Virus record (IMG/VR): IMGVR_UViG_3300010389_000104
Span: 1-26,646 of that record
DNA: 26,646 bases
Direction: 5' to 3' (one strand)
Origin: a virus
Each line of letters starts with the position of its first letter. Position 1 is the stretch's first letter. The notes below the pieces were generated by a model. The model did no database searches. It worked only from the letters and a program-made list of their open reading frames with translations, and was not told the DNA's origin. Below, piece by piece: positions 9,701-17,207 of the stretch. Made by a program: the position numbers and the translations under genes.

Positions 9701-12700
9701 ACAACATTCCAGGTAGCACTTAAGGAGGTTCCTGAAAGACTTTCATATTATCCTTCTCAGGTTGATCAAGCAAAATATTCAACAACTTCAGTTACAGCAA
9801 GAGGTGGTGTTAATTCTCTGAGAATTACATCTGGTGGATCTAATTACAAGAAGTTGCCAGAGTTTGTAAGCATCGCCTCTACAGATGGTGTTAATGCTGA
9901 CATTGTACCACAATCAAACACTATTGGTAATATTAAAGAGGTTGTCATTAATGATCAAGGATTTGATTTTTCTGCGGATAAAACTTTAAGTCCTGAGGTC
10001 TATATTTCACCAAATCTTCGCTTAACCGATAGAAATACAATAACATCTGTTAGTGTTGTATCTGGAGGACAAAATTATGTCTCGGCACCAGATTTGGTTA
10101 TTGTAAATCCAATTACTGGAGTTGCTGTAGAATCTGGAACACTAGAAGCAGTTTTACAGGGATCTTCTATTACTGCGGTTAACGTCTTACAGTCACCAAA
10201 AGGACTAAGTGAGGTTAAGAACAAGGTATATGCAATCAACAACAGTAATGGTGTTGGGATTGAAAGTTGCACATCATCACCAGCTGGCATAGTCACTTGC
10301 AGACTCCAAACACCTATTCTAGGATTCTCGACTGCACCATTCGCAGTTGGTGATAGAGTATTCGTTGAAGGAATACAAAAACTAGGAACCTCTGGAGACG
10401 GATTTAACTCCGCAGACTATCAATATCAATTCTTCCCAGTTACAAAGTTCACAAATACAAACCCAGCAGAACTTGAGTTTGATATGTCTGGCATTGCTAC
10501 TAATGCTGGAATTGCAGTTACAACTCAGAATGCATATGCAACTCTGATAAAAGAATCGAACTATCCAACATTTGATGTTGTCCAATCTGCTCTTGAATTT
10601 AATGATGGTGAGAAAATTTTAACTCTTGAAAATTCCATTTATGTTGAACGTGATTTAATTGTCACTGACAATATAAATGATCTTCTTAAGGTTTATGGAT
10701 CATATGATCTTTCTGTTGGTGATAGGTTAATTGGTAAAATATCTGGAACTGAAGCAACGATTAAAGAAGTTGAAGAAAATAAGGCATTCTTTGTCGTAGA
10801 TTATGCATTGAGAACTAATAAGGGATGGGATAAAGAAACTGGAGTTTTAAACTCTGATTTCCAAGTTACACCAGATAATGATTATTATCAGAATCTATCA
10901 TATACAGTTAAGAGTCCAATAACTTATGATGAGATGATAGATCCAGTCAACAGACTCTTACATACATCTGGACTTAAGAACTTCTCTGATACTGGAATTA
11001 CAAATACCACATCTGTTGGTGTTGGCACTACAGTTACCGCAACCAGTGTTGCACTAATTGACATTATTAGTGAGAACAGAGTTGATACTGTAAAATATTT
11101 TGATTTTGGACTTGATGTAGACACTCAAAATGGGTCTTCTAAGTTTGTCAAACTGGAAAACAAAAAGTTAGCAGATTATATTAAGTGTGATACTAACAGA
11201 GTTTTGATCTTGGATGATATAAAAAATCTATTTTCTAATAACGATGGAGAAACAGATTTACATGTTGATCTTGACTCAATATCCATTACAGATGGATATG
11301 CTAGGTACTTAATTCAAATTAGAAGCACTGACAATCTTGAGACACAGGTTTTAGAAGTTGTTACTGTTCCATCACAGAATGACAACTTCTTGACTGTAGA
11401 AAAAGCATCTATTACTAGCGGAAGAGCAAATAATAACAATATAAACACAACACTCAAATTGGGTGATGTTGAAGCTAATACTGATGCCCTTGCGTTGAGA
11501 TTTACCCCACTTGAACCATTCGATACTGATTATGATATCAAAGTTTTGAAGAATGAATTTAACACTACATTAACAGGAATAAACACTAGAACAATTGGAT
11601 TTGTTGACCTTGTAGGTGTTACCACAACGGTTGGAGTTGGTACAACAGTTTCTCTGATTACTAGAGAAGTTGATACAACTGAAGGAATTTTTGCTAATGT
11701 TGAGATTTTCAATAATGTTACGAAAGACCGATCAATTGTAGAACTTTACTTAGATCATGATGGATCAGATACATTCATATCAGAGTATTACTTTGATAAC
11801 GATGAGACATCTGTTGCATCCGATAACTTTATTGGAACCTTTAGAGGAAGCATCAGCTCTGGTGTTCTTTCATTAGACTATACAAACAGCACCGAATCTG
11901 AATCAGTTTTAGTAAGAACAAGAGCGGTTGGATTTGGCAGCACATCTGTTGGTGTTGGAACTTACAGATTCTTGGCATCATCACAACCAGCAGAGAGTGA
12001 AAATTCTGGTAGACTTCAAAGTAATTTTGAAACAACCACAGGAATTTCTACACCAATTAGTGTTTCTAAGAACGATGTAACTACAATTAAATCAATCGCT
12101 AGAGTAAGTTATGGTAATACCTCGGCGTTGCATCAATTGCTTGTAACGCACGACAATACCTTTGCATACACAATGCAATATCCATTCCTTTCTATTGGAA
12201 GTACAAGTGGAATTGGAACATTTGGATCAGAACTTAGTGGGTCCGATTTAGTCCTCAAATTCTATCCAGATGCGGAAATTGCAGCAAATCAACCAGTAAT
12301 AGTTCAAACATACAGTGAAGTTATCCAAACTGAGAGAGATTTGAACAATGTTGCAGAGGTGCTGACTTACGGTCCAGTAAACGAAGAGTTGTTTGTTTCT
12401 GGTTATAACTCAAGAAATGGTGAAAGAAGTAATGCTACGGCATTTGATTTAACCCACGAAACAATCCCAGTTTTTGCTAAAACATTTAATCCTGCATCTT
12501 CATCTGTCCTTGATCAAGGAACTGGAATCTTCACAATTGATGATCACTACTTTAACACTGGAGAAAGATTGATCTACGAAGCTGGATCTACTTTCACTGG
12601 TGTTGCGGGAACTGTTATGAACATTGCTGGATCTTCTGTTGGATTATCAACCGAAGTTTATGCAATTCGCATCAATCCAAACCAGTTTAAATTGGCAACT

Positions 12701-15628
12701 AGCGCAGCAAATGCAAGTGCTGGAACTGGAGTTACTTTTACAGATCCAGGTGGTGGAAATGCACATACTCTTGAAATGTATAAGAAACTTAGCAAGTCTC
12801 TCATTTCAATTAATGGTGTTGTACAAAGTCCAATTGCATTTACACCGATTAATTATGATTTGACTAATCATGGTGGTACGGTCTCTGCTGCAACTTCATT
12901 CTTCTCATTGACTGGTATTTCATCGATTCTTCCTGGAGATATCCTAAAAGTTAATGAAGAATATGTAAAAGTTGAGGGTATTGGTATTGGAACAACATCC
13001 CTTGGTCCAATTACTGGAGTAGGAAACTTCAATCTGGTAAAAGTTGAAAGAGGATTCGTAGGATCTTCAGCAACTGATCACACTGACGGTGATAATGCTA
13101 GAGTTTATATTGGATCATATAACATCGTCAAGAGCAAGATTCACTTCTCAGAACCACCAAGAGGTGATCTTGGACAGTTGATTGGTTTAGATAATCTGAC
13201 TAAGACTAAATCTTCATTTGGTGGAAGAGTTTATCTGAGACAAAATTATGATACTAACCAGGTATTTGATAACATATCCAAATCATTTACTGGCATTGGT
13301 CAAACATATACAGTAACTGTTGGTGGAATCAATACCACAGGAATTGAGACTGGAAGTGGAGTTCTGTTCATTAATGACATATTCCAAACTCCAACAACTG
13401 ATAACAACGTTGGAAACAACTACGACTTTATCCAGGGATCTGCAGGAATCTCTAGCGTCGTATTTACTGGAATTACGTCATCTAATGCACAATTGATTCT
13501 TTCTGAAACTGACATTAATAAGAATCAATTACCAAGAGGTGGAGTTATTGTTTCACTTGGTTCGACTTCAGGTCTTGGATTTGCTCCTCTTGTAGGTGCT
13601 GCTGTTACAGCAGTTGTGTCTGGTGGTGCAATTCAATCAGTTGGTTTAGGATCAACAGATATTCATGGATCTGGTTATCGTGGAACAGTTGCTATTGCTA
13701 TCACAGAATATGGTGGATCGCCAGGAAGTGGTGCAAATGTTACTGCTACTGTTGGTGCTGGTGGTACTCTGATCTTCACAGTTGCATCTGGAGGATCTGG
13801 ATATACAAATCCAATCGTTAGCATTCCTTCACCATCATATGAAAATCTACCAATTATTGGTGTTTCTCGCCGTGGAATTGGACCTACAACAGACACTGGA
13901 GAAGGTTTACTGCTCACCGTTGATGTTGGTCCAGTATCTACTACTGGAATAGGTTCAACACTATTTGAAGTTTCATCCTTCAAAATTTCTAGACCTGGTT
14001 ATGCATTTAAACCTGGTGATAAATTTAAACCAGTTGGATTGGTTACAGACGCTGGTTTGGCAGCACCACTTGCAGATTTTGAACTTGAAGTTCTTGATAC
14101 TTTCTCTGACTCTTTTGCTTCCTGGACGTTTGGTGAGTTGGACTTCATTGATCCTATTGCGTCACTGCAAAATGGATCAAGAACTCGATTCCCACTCTAT
14201 TATCAGGGGGAACTTTTAAGTTTTGAAGTTGGTGATGGGGACGCTGAAATTGACCTGAATGCTGTTCTTCTGATCTTTGTTAATGGTGTTGTTCAGGAAC
14301 CAGGATCACATTACAACTTCTCTGGTGGCACATCGTTTACATTCACCGATGCACCTAAGGCAGAGGATCAAATTTCCATCTTCTTCTATAGAGGAACTCG
14401 TGGAACCGATAGCTTCTCAGTTGAAATCATCGAAACAATCAAAGAGGGTGATGAACTGCAACTTATCAAATATGGTGGAGTAGACGCACAACAACCAAGA
14501 ACTATTGTTGGTATTGTTACTTCCGACTTACTTGAGACTAACCTTTATAGTGGAATTGGAGTTAGTGATACGACTGCAAGACCATTTAACTGGATCAAGC
14601 AAAAAGTTGATAAGTTTATTAACAATGATTTTGTTTATAAGTCTAGACCATCTATCGAACCACTTGTTTATCCAACAGCAAGAATTATTGGTGACCTCAC
14701 ATCATCATCTGGAGAAATCTTCGTTGATGATGCACAGTTCTTCAACTATGAGGAAAATGAATCTTCAATCGTTATTAGCAGTGTAGACGCATTAATTATC
14801 AATCAAGGTGCTGCTGATCCAGTTGCTGCAGCAATCACCGCAACGGTTTCTGCTGCTGGAACAATCAGCGCATTGACAATCACTGATGGTGGGTCTGGTT
14901 ATGTTGGAACTGCTATTACCGTTTCCATCGCAGCACCAAAACTGGTTGGAGTTGGAGTTGGAACTACTGCTTCTGCAACAATTCCTGTTTCTAACGGATC
15001 TTTAAGTGGAACTGCTAATATCATAAATCCTGGATTTGGATACACATATACTAATGCACCTAAGGTCTTAGCACCAACAAACAATGTTTCATATGAAAAT
15101 GTAACTTCTATTGATATTGTACAAGGTGGTAGTGGAATTGTAACTGGTATCACAACAGTTGCTGGAAGTGGTGGAACTGGTACTTTGGGTCTTAAGTTCT
15201 TCCTGAATGCCTCCAGTGCTTCAGAATATAGTAACATCAACAACGGTTATCCTATCTTGATCGTAGACACGATAGTTGGATCAGGTGTAACTTCAGTTGA
15301 TGGTCCAGATTCTGCTGTTGTTGGAATTGGCACAACATTTGTTGATAACGTTTATATTGTTAGGTCGTTCTCTTCAGCAGCAGCAAATGCAGAGTTTGTG
15401 GCTGACATTCTTTCAACTACAGCGTCCACAACAGAAATACCTGCAACAGGATTTGTTACTTGTGGAAGATTCTCTTGGGGTCGTCTCGCTGGAATTTCTA
15501 GATCTTCCTCGCCAATTTCAATTGGTGTAACTGGATTAACTTTCTCAGGACTTAGCACCTATCCAACAATCCAAAGAAGATCCTTTGGACATAGAGATAC
15601 TGGTGCCCTTAGAAACGATCTAGGATAA
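3728..15628 (+). CDS. Giant baseplate-associated structural protein with gp7-like N-terminus and YHYH-like domain
   Basis: A single open frame of 3966 residues. The first ~340 residues resemble the C-terminal part of T4 gp7: YKAKGTKESFKILFNVLYG (201-219) and RLVGQTI (256-262) correspond to T4 segments that I recall as containing KG-x-x-x-SYKFLF-x-VLY and LVGQTI. Position between gp6 and gp8 also fits gp7. A YHYH-like domain spans about 1226-1313, with IIGWAYDGNPIYGPYGY (1228-1244), LDEYNGR (1292-1298) and YAYF (1310-1313). The rest is recurring modules: HxFxxGD-type units (marker residues about 611, 840, 964, 1470, 1639, 1744, 1805, 2940); SGGxGY units (742, 940, 1076, 1120, 1158, 1409, 2040, 2117, 3317, 3359, 3725, 3772); RGxxG units (123, 1559, 3108); and NGVVQ units (3029, 3216, 3519). 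No membrane or signal sequence. AGAGGG at 3716-3721 precedes the ATG by six bases. It is probably a wedge protein extended into a long outer structure; the roles of the modules are unknown. Confidence 0.8.
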   Translation: MIQTGFEQRVKVQQIIDSQLPEFLRSESPKSVDFLKQYYISQEYQGGPSDVAENLDQYLQLDNFTQEVISGQTTLYSGISSTTDTVQVYSTKGFPKEYGLFRIGDEIVTYTGVTTNTFTGCIRGFSGIQTYRTDLNSEELVFKKTSQSSHTAGDTVHNLSALFLKEFYKKIKYTFTPGLEDTDFVSDLDVNNFIKESGSLYKAKGTKESFKILFNVLYGVTPTVVDLERYLIKPSDAEFLKREVVVAERISGDPNRLVGQTIVNSADENTKASVSEVEIFTRSGISTFYKLNLFVGYTDRSTVEGTFKVQPKVKSITKVSAGSSVITVDSTVGFGSTGVLVSGNNVITYGEKTLNQFLQCSGIDEEISVSSEIRTNEVFFGYEDGDINKKVEVRVGGVLSDFETVGNPSLVSEGQVLYVKNVGEIIKNPETDKTYKEIFANSWIYNTTVRFEVDAISGSTFTLKSSIEESSLKVGDVVDILQGSTQTISQADVTVSSINATNKQITLANLGGFTPAAGVDYTIRRKLKTASSSVVPVAYSGVTCDIQNVYNEDDENFYVASNSLPSYQITKDVKKATISSASGSALEGFSNSTLKYSILSFSSSVPFVTGDEVQYTAEIDVLDGLSERTYYVKVLSPDNKIKLYESPSFIESDTPIEFASTNSTGAHTFTLAVQKSGLIHPQRLLKKFPSSQNIKNGTGVKTVPGSTGMLINGVEISNYKSFDKIYYGPVSKVDLLSGGSDYDVINPPTVTLGNPVVSGGTTSLVRPVIRGSVQSVQVDPQDFDIRRVQSVTISGGNGTGAILQPVLDTRYREIEFDARETTDGGGIDISDDTITFLKDHKLRNGDKIVYNRNGNSEIGIGSFNASNTDQTSTLHSGSAYFAELVNTSSIKLYQTFDDYNSGINTVGFTTSVTQGVHKFRLFDGKKTLRSIKVINPGSGYENRKLIVQPTGISTVYNTITFENHGFNDGDIITYTTDGTEIGGLTGGNEHYVLKLDNNTFRLSDPGVGSTAFVDNYNRRKFIKFSSSGVGHQNFAYKDITITVNAEFDGVTGVITATPQIRGEIVDLYLYENGTGYGSTILNFHKRPNVTFKSGKDVELKPIVNGGKIVSVQVTNGGSEYTSAPDLTVVGSGVGAKLRAVVTNQKVSSVVILNGGAGYDANTSITATSVGLNANARASIRDLTVDNYGRFGQELLSEDTQGLKYNLVGYSTQIGGSTFGDDGTSHSPIIGWAYDGNPIYGPYGYANALDVNSSVVQLTTGYVQSTSSVTDRPSGFDAGFFVDDYKFNNSGNLDEYNGRFAKTPEFPNGVYAYFAGISTDFATNSVKSQFPYFIGNAYRSLPATQDVDQTFDFNNSRLRRNTFPYRTEDLTSSNDFISEPNEVLVQKATVESITKGSVDDFDIREPGSGYAVYDLATFDNTDTNGGGLGAYVQSITGKNIVEVSTSVQTLAGSLVLRSNDNEIVVETTEPHNIQNGNKVAISGVSTYIKGLTNTHTVGVSSEILYLSAAVASNATSGFVTDIYVSNVPKIISVGSTIAIGTERMSVLNVFPDTKVLRVARGLSGAGHTVSTKIAEVSNTLTIQLNTNSFDSNANRKVYFNPEQQVGIGQTAGIGVSAIYAVGLNAKSISIPTQSIYLPNHPFKTNQQVILRAVSGASKISASNTETSTEFDIPDSTSQTLFAVNKGRDYIGLSTQVGVTTNGLYFRSFSPNGDSDDYKYSLESIFNQVTAKVQKITSTVSVSTDHGLSDGDTISLSIKPNLSVGIGTSTAIFVKYNADEGKLLVNPTGFTSTAVGTATSELTITSHGFKTGEKVFYNSSDLIVSGLQTGPYYVYRVDDDTIQLSETYNDAISIPPTIVSFGSTGGAGQELSKVNPQIPVVKNNNLVFNVADSSLNGYKFKIFYDKEFKNELISVGGTITTASVSGVGTVGVGTTGVGTVTLNYSDELPSKLYYTLEKSGYISSSDTTVANYSEILFVDSSYNGSYTISGIGSTTFQVALKEVPERLSYYPSQVDQAKYSTTSVTARGGVNSLRITSGGSNYKKLPEFVSIASTDGVNADIVPQSNTIGNIKEVVINDQGFDFSADKTLSPEVYISPNLRLTDRNTITSVSVVSGGQNYVSAPDLVIVNPITGVAVESGTLEAVLQGSSITAVNVLQSPKGLSEVKNKVYAINNSNGVGIESCTSSPAGIVTCRLQTPILGFSTAPFAVGDRVFVEGIQKLGTSGDGFNSADYQYQFFPVTKFTNTNPAELEFDMSGIATNAGIAVTTQNAYATLIKESNYPTFDVVQSALEFNDGEKILTLENSIYVERDLIVTDNINDLLKVYGSYDLSVGDRLIGKISGTEATIKEVEENKAFFVVDYALRTNKGWDKETGVLNSDFQVTPDNDYYQNLSYTVKSPITYDEMIDPVNRLLHTSGLKNFSDTGITNTTSVGVGTTVTATSVALIDIISENRVDTVKYFDFGLDVDTQNGSSKFVKLENKKLADYIKCDTNRVLILDDIKNLFSNNDGETDLHVDLDSISITDGYARYLIQIRSTDNLETQVLEVVTVPSQNDNFLTVEKASITSGRANNNNINTTLKLGDVEANTDALALRFTPLEPFDTDYDIKVLKNEFNTTLTGINTRTIGFVDLVGVTTTVGVGTTVSLITREVDTTEGIFANVEIFNNVTKDRSIVELYLDHDGSDTFISEYYFDNDETSVASDNFIGTFRGSISSGVLSLDYTNSTESESVLVRTRAVGFGSTSVGVGTYRFLASSQPAESENSGRLQSNFETTTGISTPISVSKNDVTTIKSIARVSYGNTSALHQLLVTHDNTFAYTMQYPFLSIGSTSGIGTFGSELSGSDLVLKFYPDAEIAANQPVIVQTYSEVIQTERDLNNVAEVLTYGPVNEELFVSGYNSRNGERSNATAFDLTHETIPVFAKTFNPASSSVLDQGTGIFTIDDHYFNTGERLIYEAGSTFTGVAGTVMNIAGSSVGLSTEVYAIRINPNQFKLATSAANASAGTGVTFTDPGGGNAHTLEMYKKLSKSLISINGVVQSPIAFTPINYDLTNHGGTVSAATSFFSLTGISSILPGDILKVNEEYVKVEGIGIGTTSLGPITGVGNFNLVKVERGFVGSSATDHTDGDNARVYIGSYNIVKSKIHFSEPPRGDLGQLIGLDNLTKTKSSFGGRVYLRQNYDTNQVFDNISKSFTGIGQTYTVTVGGINTTGIETGSGVLFINDIFQTPTTDNNVGNNYDFIQGSAGISSVVFTGITSSNAQLILSETDINKNQLPRGGVIVSLGSTSGLGFAPLVGAAVTAVVSGGAIQSVGLGSTDIHGSGYRGTVAIAITEYGGSPGSGANVTATVGAGGTLIFTVASGGSGYTNPIVSIPSPSYENLPIIGVSRRGIGPTTDTGEGLLLTVDVGPVSTTGIGSTLFEVSSFKISRPGYAFKPGDKFKPVGLVTDAGLAAPLADFELEVLDTFSDSFASWTFGELDFIDPIASLQNGSRTRFPLYYQGELLSFEVGDGDAEIDLNAVLLIFVNGVVQEPGSHYNFSGGTSFTFTDAPKAEDQISIFFYRGTRGTDSFSVEIIETIKEGDELQLIKYGGVDAQQPRTIVGIVTSDLLETNLYSGIGVSDTTARPFNWIKQKVDKFINNDFVYKSRPSIEPLVYPTARIIGDLTSSSGEIFVDDAQFFNYEENESSIVISSVDALIINQGAADPVAAAITATVSAAGTISALTITDGGSGYVGTAITVSIAAPKLVGVGVGTTASATIPVSNGSLSGTANIINPGFGYTYTNAPKVLAPTNNVSYENVTSIDIVQGGSGIVTGITTVAGSGGTGTLGLKFFLNASSASEYSNINNGYPILIVDTIVGSGVTSVDGPDSAVVGIGTTFVDNVYIVRSFSSAAANAEFVADILSTTASTTEIPATGFVTCGRFSWGRLAGISRSSSPISIGVTGLTFSGLSTYPTIQRRSFGHRDTGALRNDLG
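9496..9540 (+). repeat. Three tandem 15-bp units coding GVGT(V/T)
   Basis: Units at 9496-9510, 9511-9525 and 9526-9540 read TGGAGTTGG-W-ACA-N-N and differ from each other at three positions or fewer. They encode the run GTVGVGTTGVGTV around residue 1930 of the giant. Similar GVGTT stretches recur in the same protein (near 11015, 11630, 11945, 14950), so this looks like a slippage-prone linker. Confidence 0.75.
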
Positions 15629-15630
15629 GT

Positions 15631-15638
15631 TATAAATA
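15631..15638 (+). promoter_or_regulatory. T4-type late promoter, perfect TATAAATA
   Basis: An exact TATAAATA lies three bases after the stop of the giant gene and 19 bases before the gp8 ATG. This would give a fresh late transcript for gp8 and the genes behind it, so they need not depend on read-through of an almost 12-kb gene. Confidence 0.75.
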
Positions 15639-15656
15639 TAGAAAAAAGCTAGCACG

Positions 15657-17204
15657 ATGGCGGCAATTGTAACAGATCAGTTTAGAATATTAAATGCGGG
15701 AAATTTTGTAGATTCCGTCACCAATACTTCTAATTCATATTATGTTTTTGTAGGACTAGCAAACCCAACTGCCAGTGGATTTGGCAAGTCTTCCTCATGG
15801 GATACTGATACTCCAAATCCAATTGATAATTTTGATTATCAGGGTTTTGTTGGTGACAACATGTCCTTTGGTAAAAAAATAACTTCTTCAAATGTTAGAA
15901 GGGTTGTTAGAAGAATTGATTGGACAAGAGGAACTCGTTATGAGATGTACAGGCATGATTATAGTATAAACAACTTGTCACCAATCACAAAGTCCGCAAG
16001 ACTTTATGATTCAAACTATTATGTAATGAATAGTGAGTACAAGGTTTATATTTGTGTTGATAATGGATCATCTGGGATTTCCACAACTGGAAATGCATCA
16101 CTGGATGAACCAACTTTCACTGATTTGGAACCATCAAGTGCTGGAGTGAGTGGAGATGGATATGTTTGGAAATATCTTTTTACAGTAACACCTAGTGACA
16201 TTATAAAATTTGACTCTACAGAATATATTACTGTCCCAAATGATTGGTCAACGTCAACAAACGCACAAATAGCTGCTGTTAGAGATAATGGCGATTCATC
16301 TGTAAATGAAAATCAAATAAAGAAAATTTATATTGATAACAGAGGACTTGGGTATTCACAAGGAACACACGAAGTTGATATTTTAGGTGATGGTAGTGGT
16401 GGAAAAGCAGTTCTCGATGTTGATAGTAGTGGAAGAATAACTAGCGCAGCAGTTTCTTCAGGTGGAAAAGATTACAGCTTTGGAATTGTTGATCTGGGAT
16501 CTATTAACTCAAACTCCACAACTAAAGCAAAACTTATTCCAATCATACCACCTTCAAAAGGACATGGGTATGATATCTACAGAGAACTTGGCGCTGAACG
16601 TGTCTTGTTATATGCAAGATTTGACGACTCTACCAAAGATTTTCCAGTAGACACAACAATTGCACAAATTGGAGTTGTAAAAAATCCAACGTCTGTTGGT
16701 TCAACATCAGTTTTTACTGATAATCAGTATTCATCTCTGGGTGCAATTAAGTTCTCTTCAACGACTGGAACTCTTGCCATTGGTGATGCAATCAAACAGA
16801 CAGTTACTGGTGGTGTTGCAAAAGGATATGTGTTCTCATATGACACTGAGACAAAAGTTTTGAAATATGTTCAAGATAGATCATCATTCTTAAATCAGAC
16901 TACTTTTGATCAAACTGATTATGTTGGAGTTTCAACTTCAGCAAAAGTTTATGAGTTTGCATCAAATGCAAATGCTGTAACTAGTACTGGTGGATTCTCT
17001 GGATCTGTTGATACTGGATTTACTGGTGTTTCTACAAATCCAACAGGATCAAAAATTATTGCACTTGGAGTCCAATTTACAAATGGAGTTGCTACTCCTG
17101 AGATAAATAAAGGATCGGGGGACATTATCTACATCGATAATAGACCTGCTATTTCGAGAAATTCTAGACAAAAAGAAGACGTTAAAATTATCCTGGAATT
17201 CTAA
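15657..17204 (+). CDS. 8: Baseplate wedge subunit gp8, enlarged
   Basis: Several landmarks match T4 gp8 as I remember it, in the same order: IVTDQFR (residues 4-10), RRIDW followed by GTRY (85-95), GDGYVWKYLF (166-175) with TEYITVP soon after, and the C-terminal signature GDIIYIDNRPAI (488-499) before the final KIILEF. T4 gp8 is 334 residues, this one 515. Much of the extra length lies between the middle and C-terminal landmarks and includes two SGGxGY-type units (IDNRGLGY ending at Tyr233, SSGGKDY ending at Tyr273), the same unit that recurs in both giant neighbours. In T4, gp8 dimers sit on the outside of the wedge and contact gp7, gp10 and gp6. A late promoter lies 19 bases upstream; I see no clear Shine-Dalgarno. 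The next gene begins three bases after the stop. Confidence 0.88.
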   Translation: MAAIVTDQFRILNAGNFVDSVTNTSNSYYVFVGLANPTASGFGKSSSWDTDTPNPIDNFDYQGFVGDNMSFGKKITSSNVRRVVRRIDWTRGTRYEMYRHDYSINNLSPITKSARLYDSNYYVMNSEYKVYICVDNGSSGISTTGNASLDEPTFTDLEPSSAGVSGDGYVWKYLFTVTPSDIIKFDSTEYITVPNDWSTSTNAQIAAVRDNGDSSVNENQIKKIYIDNRGLGYSQGTHEVDILGDGSGGKAVLDVDSSGRITSAAVSSGGKDYSFGIVDLGSINSNSTTKAKLIPIIPPSKGHGYDIYRELGAERVLLYARFDDSTKDFPVDTTIAQIGVVKNPTSVGSTSVFTDNQYSSLGAIKFSSTTGTLAIGDAIKQTVTGGVAKGYVFSYDTETKVLKYVQDRSSFLNQTTFDQTDYVGVSTSAKVYEFASNANAVTSTGGFSGSVDTGFTGVSTNPTGSKIIALGVQFTNGVATPEINKGSGDIIYIDNRPAISRNSRQKEDVKIILEF

Positions 17205-17207
17205 AAA

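Noticed and set aside
10262-10300. Cysteine pair (residues 2181 and 2191 of the giant) as a metal site
   Set aside because: Two cysteines ten residues apart with no nearby Cys or His pair do not make a known metal motif; a disulfide is possible but unsupported.
17102-17109. GATAAATA as a late promoter for the DUF4815 gene
   Set aside because: It would fit the loose NATAAATA form, but it is inside gp8 and about 100 bases from the start, farther than the accepted sites. Kept only as a possibility.
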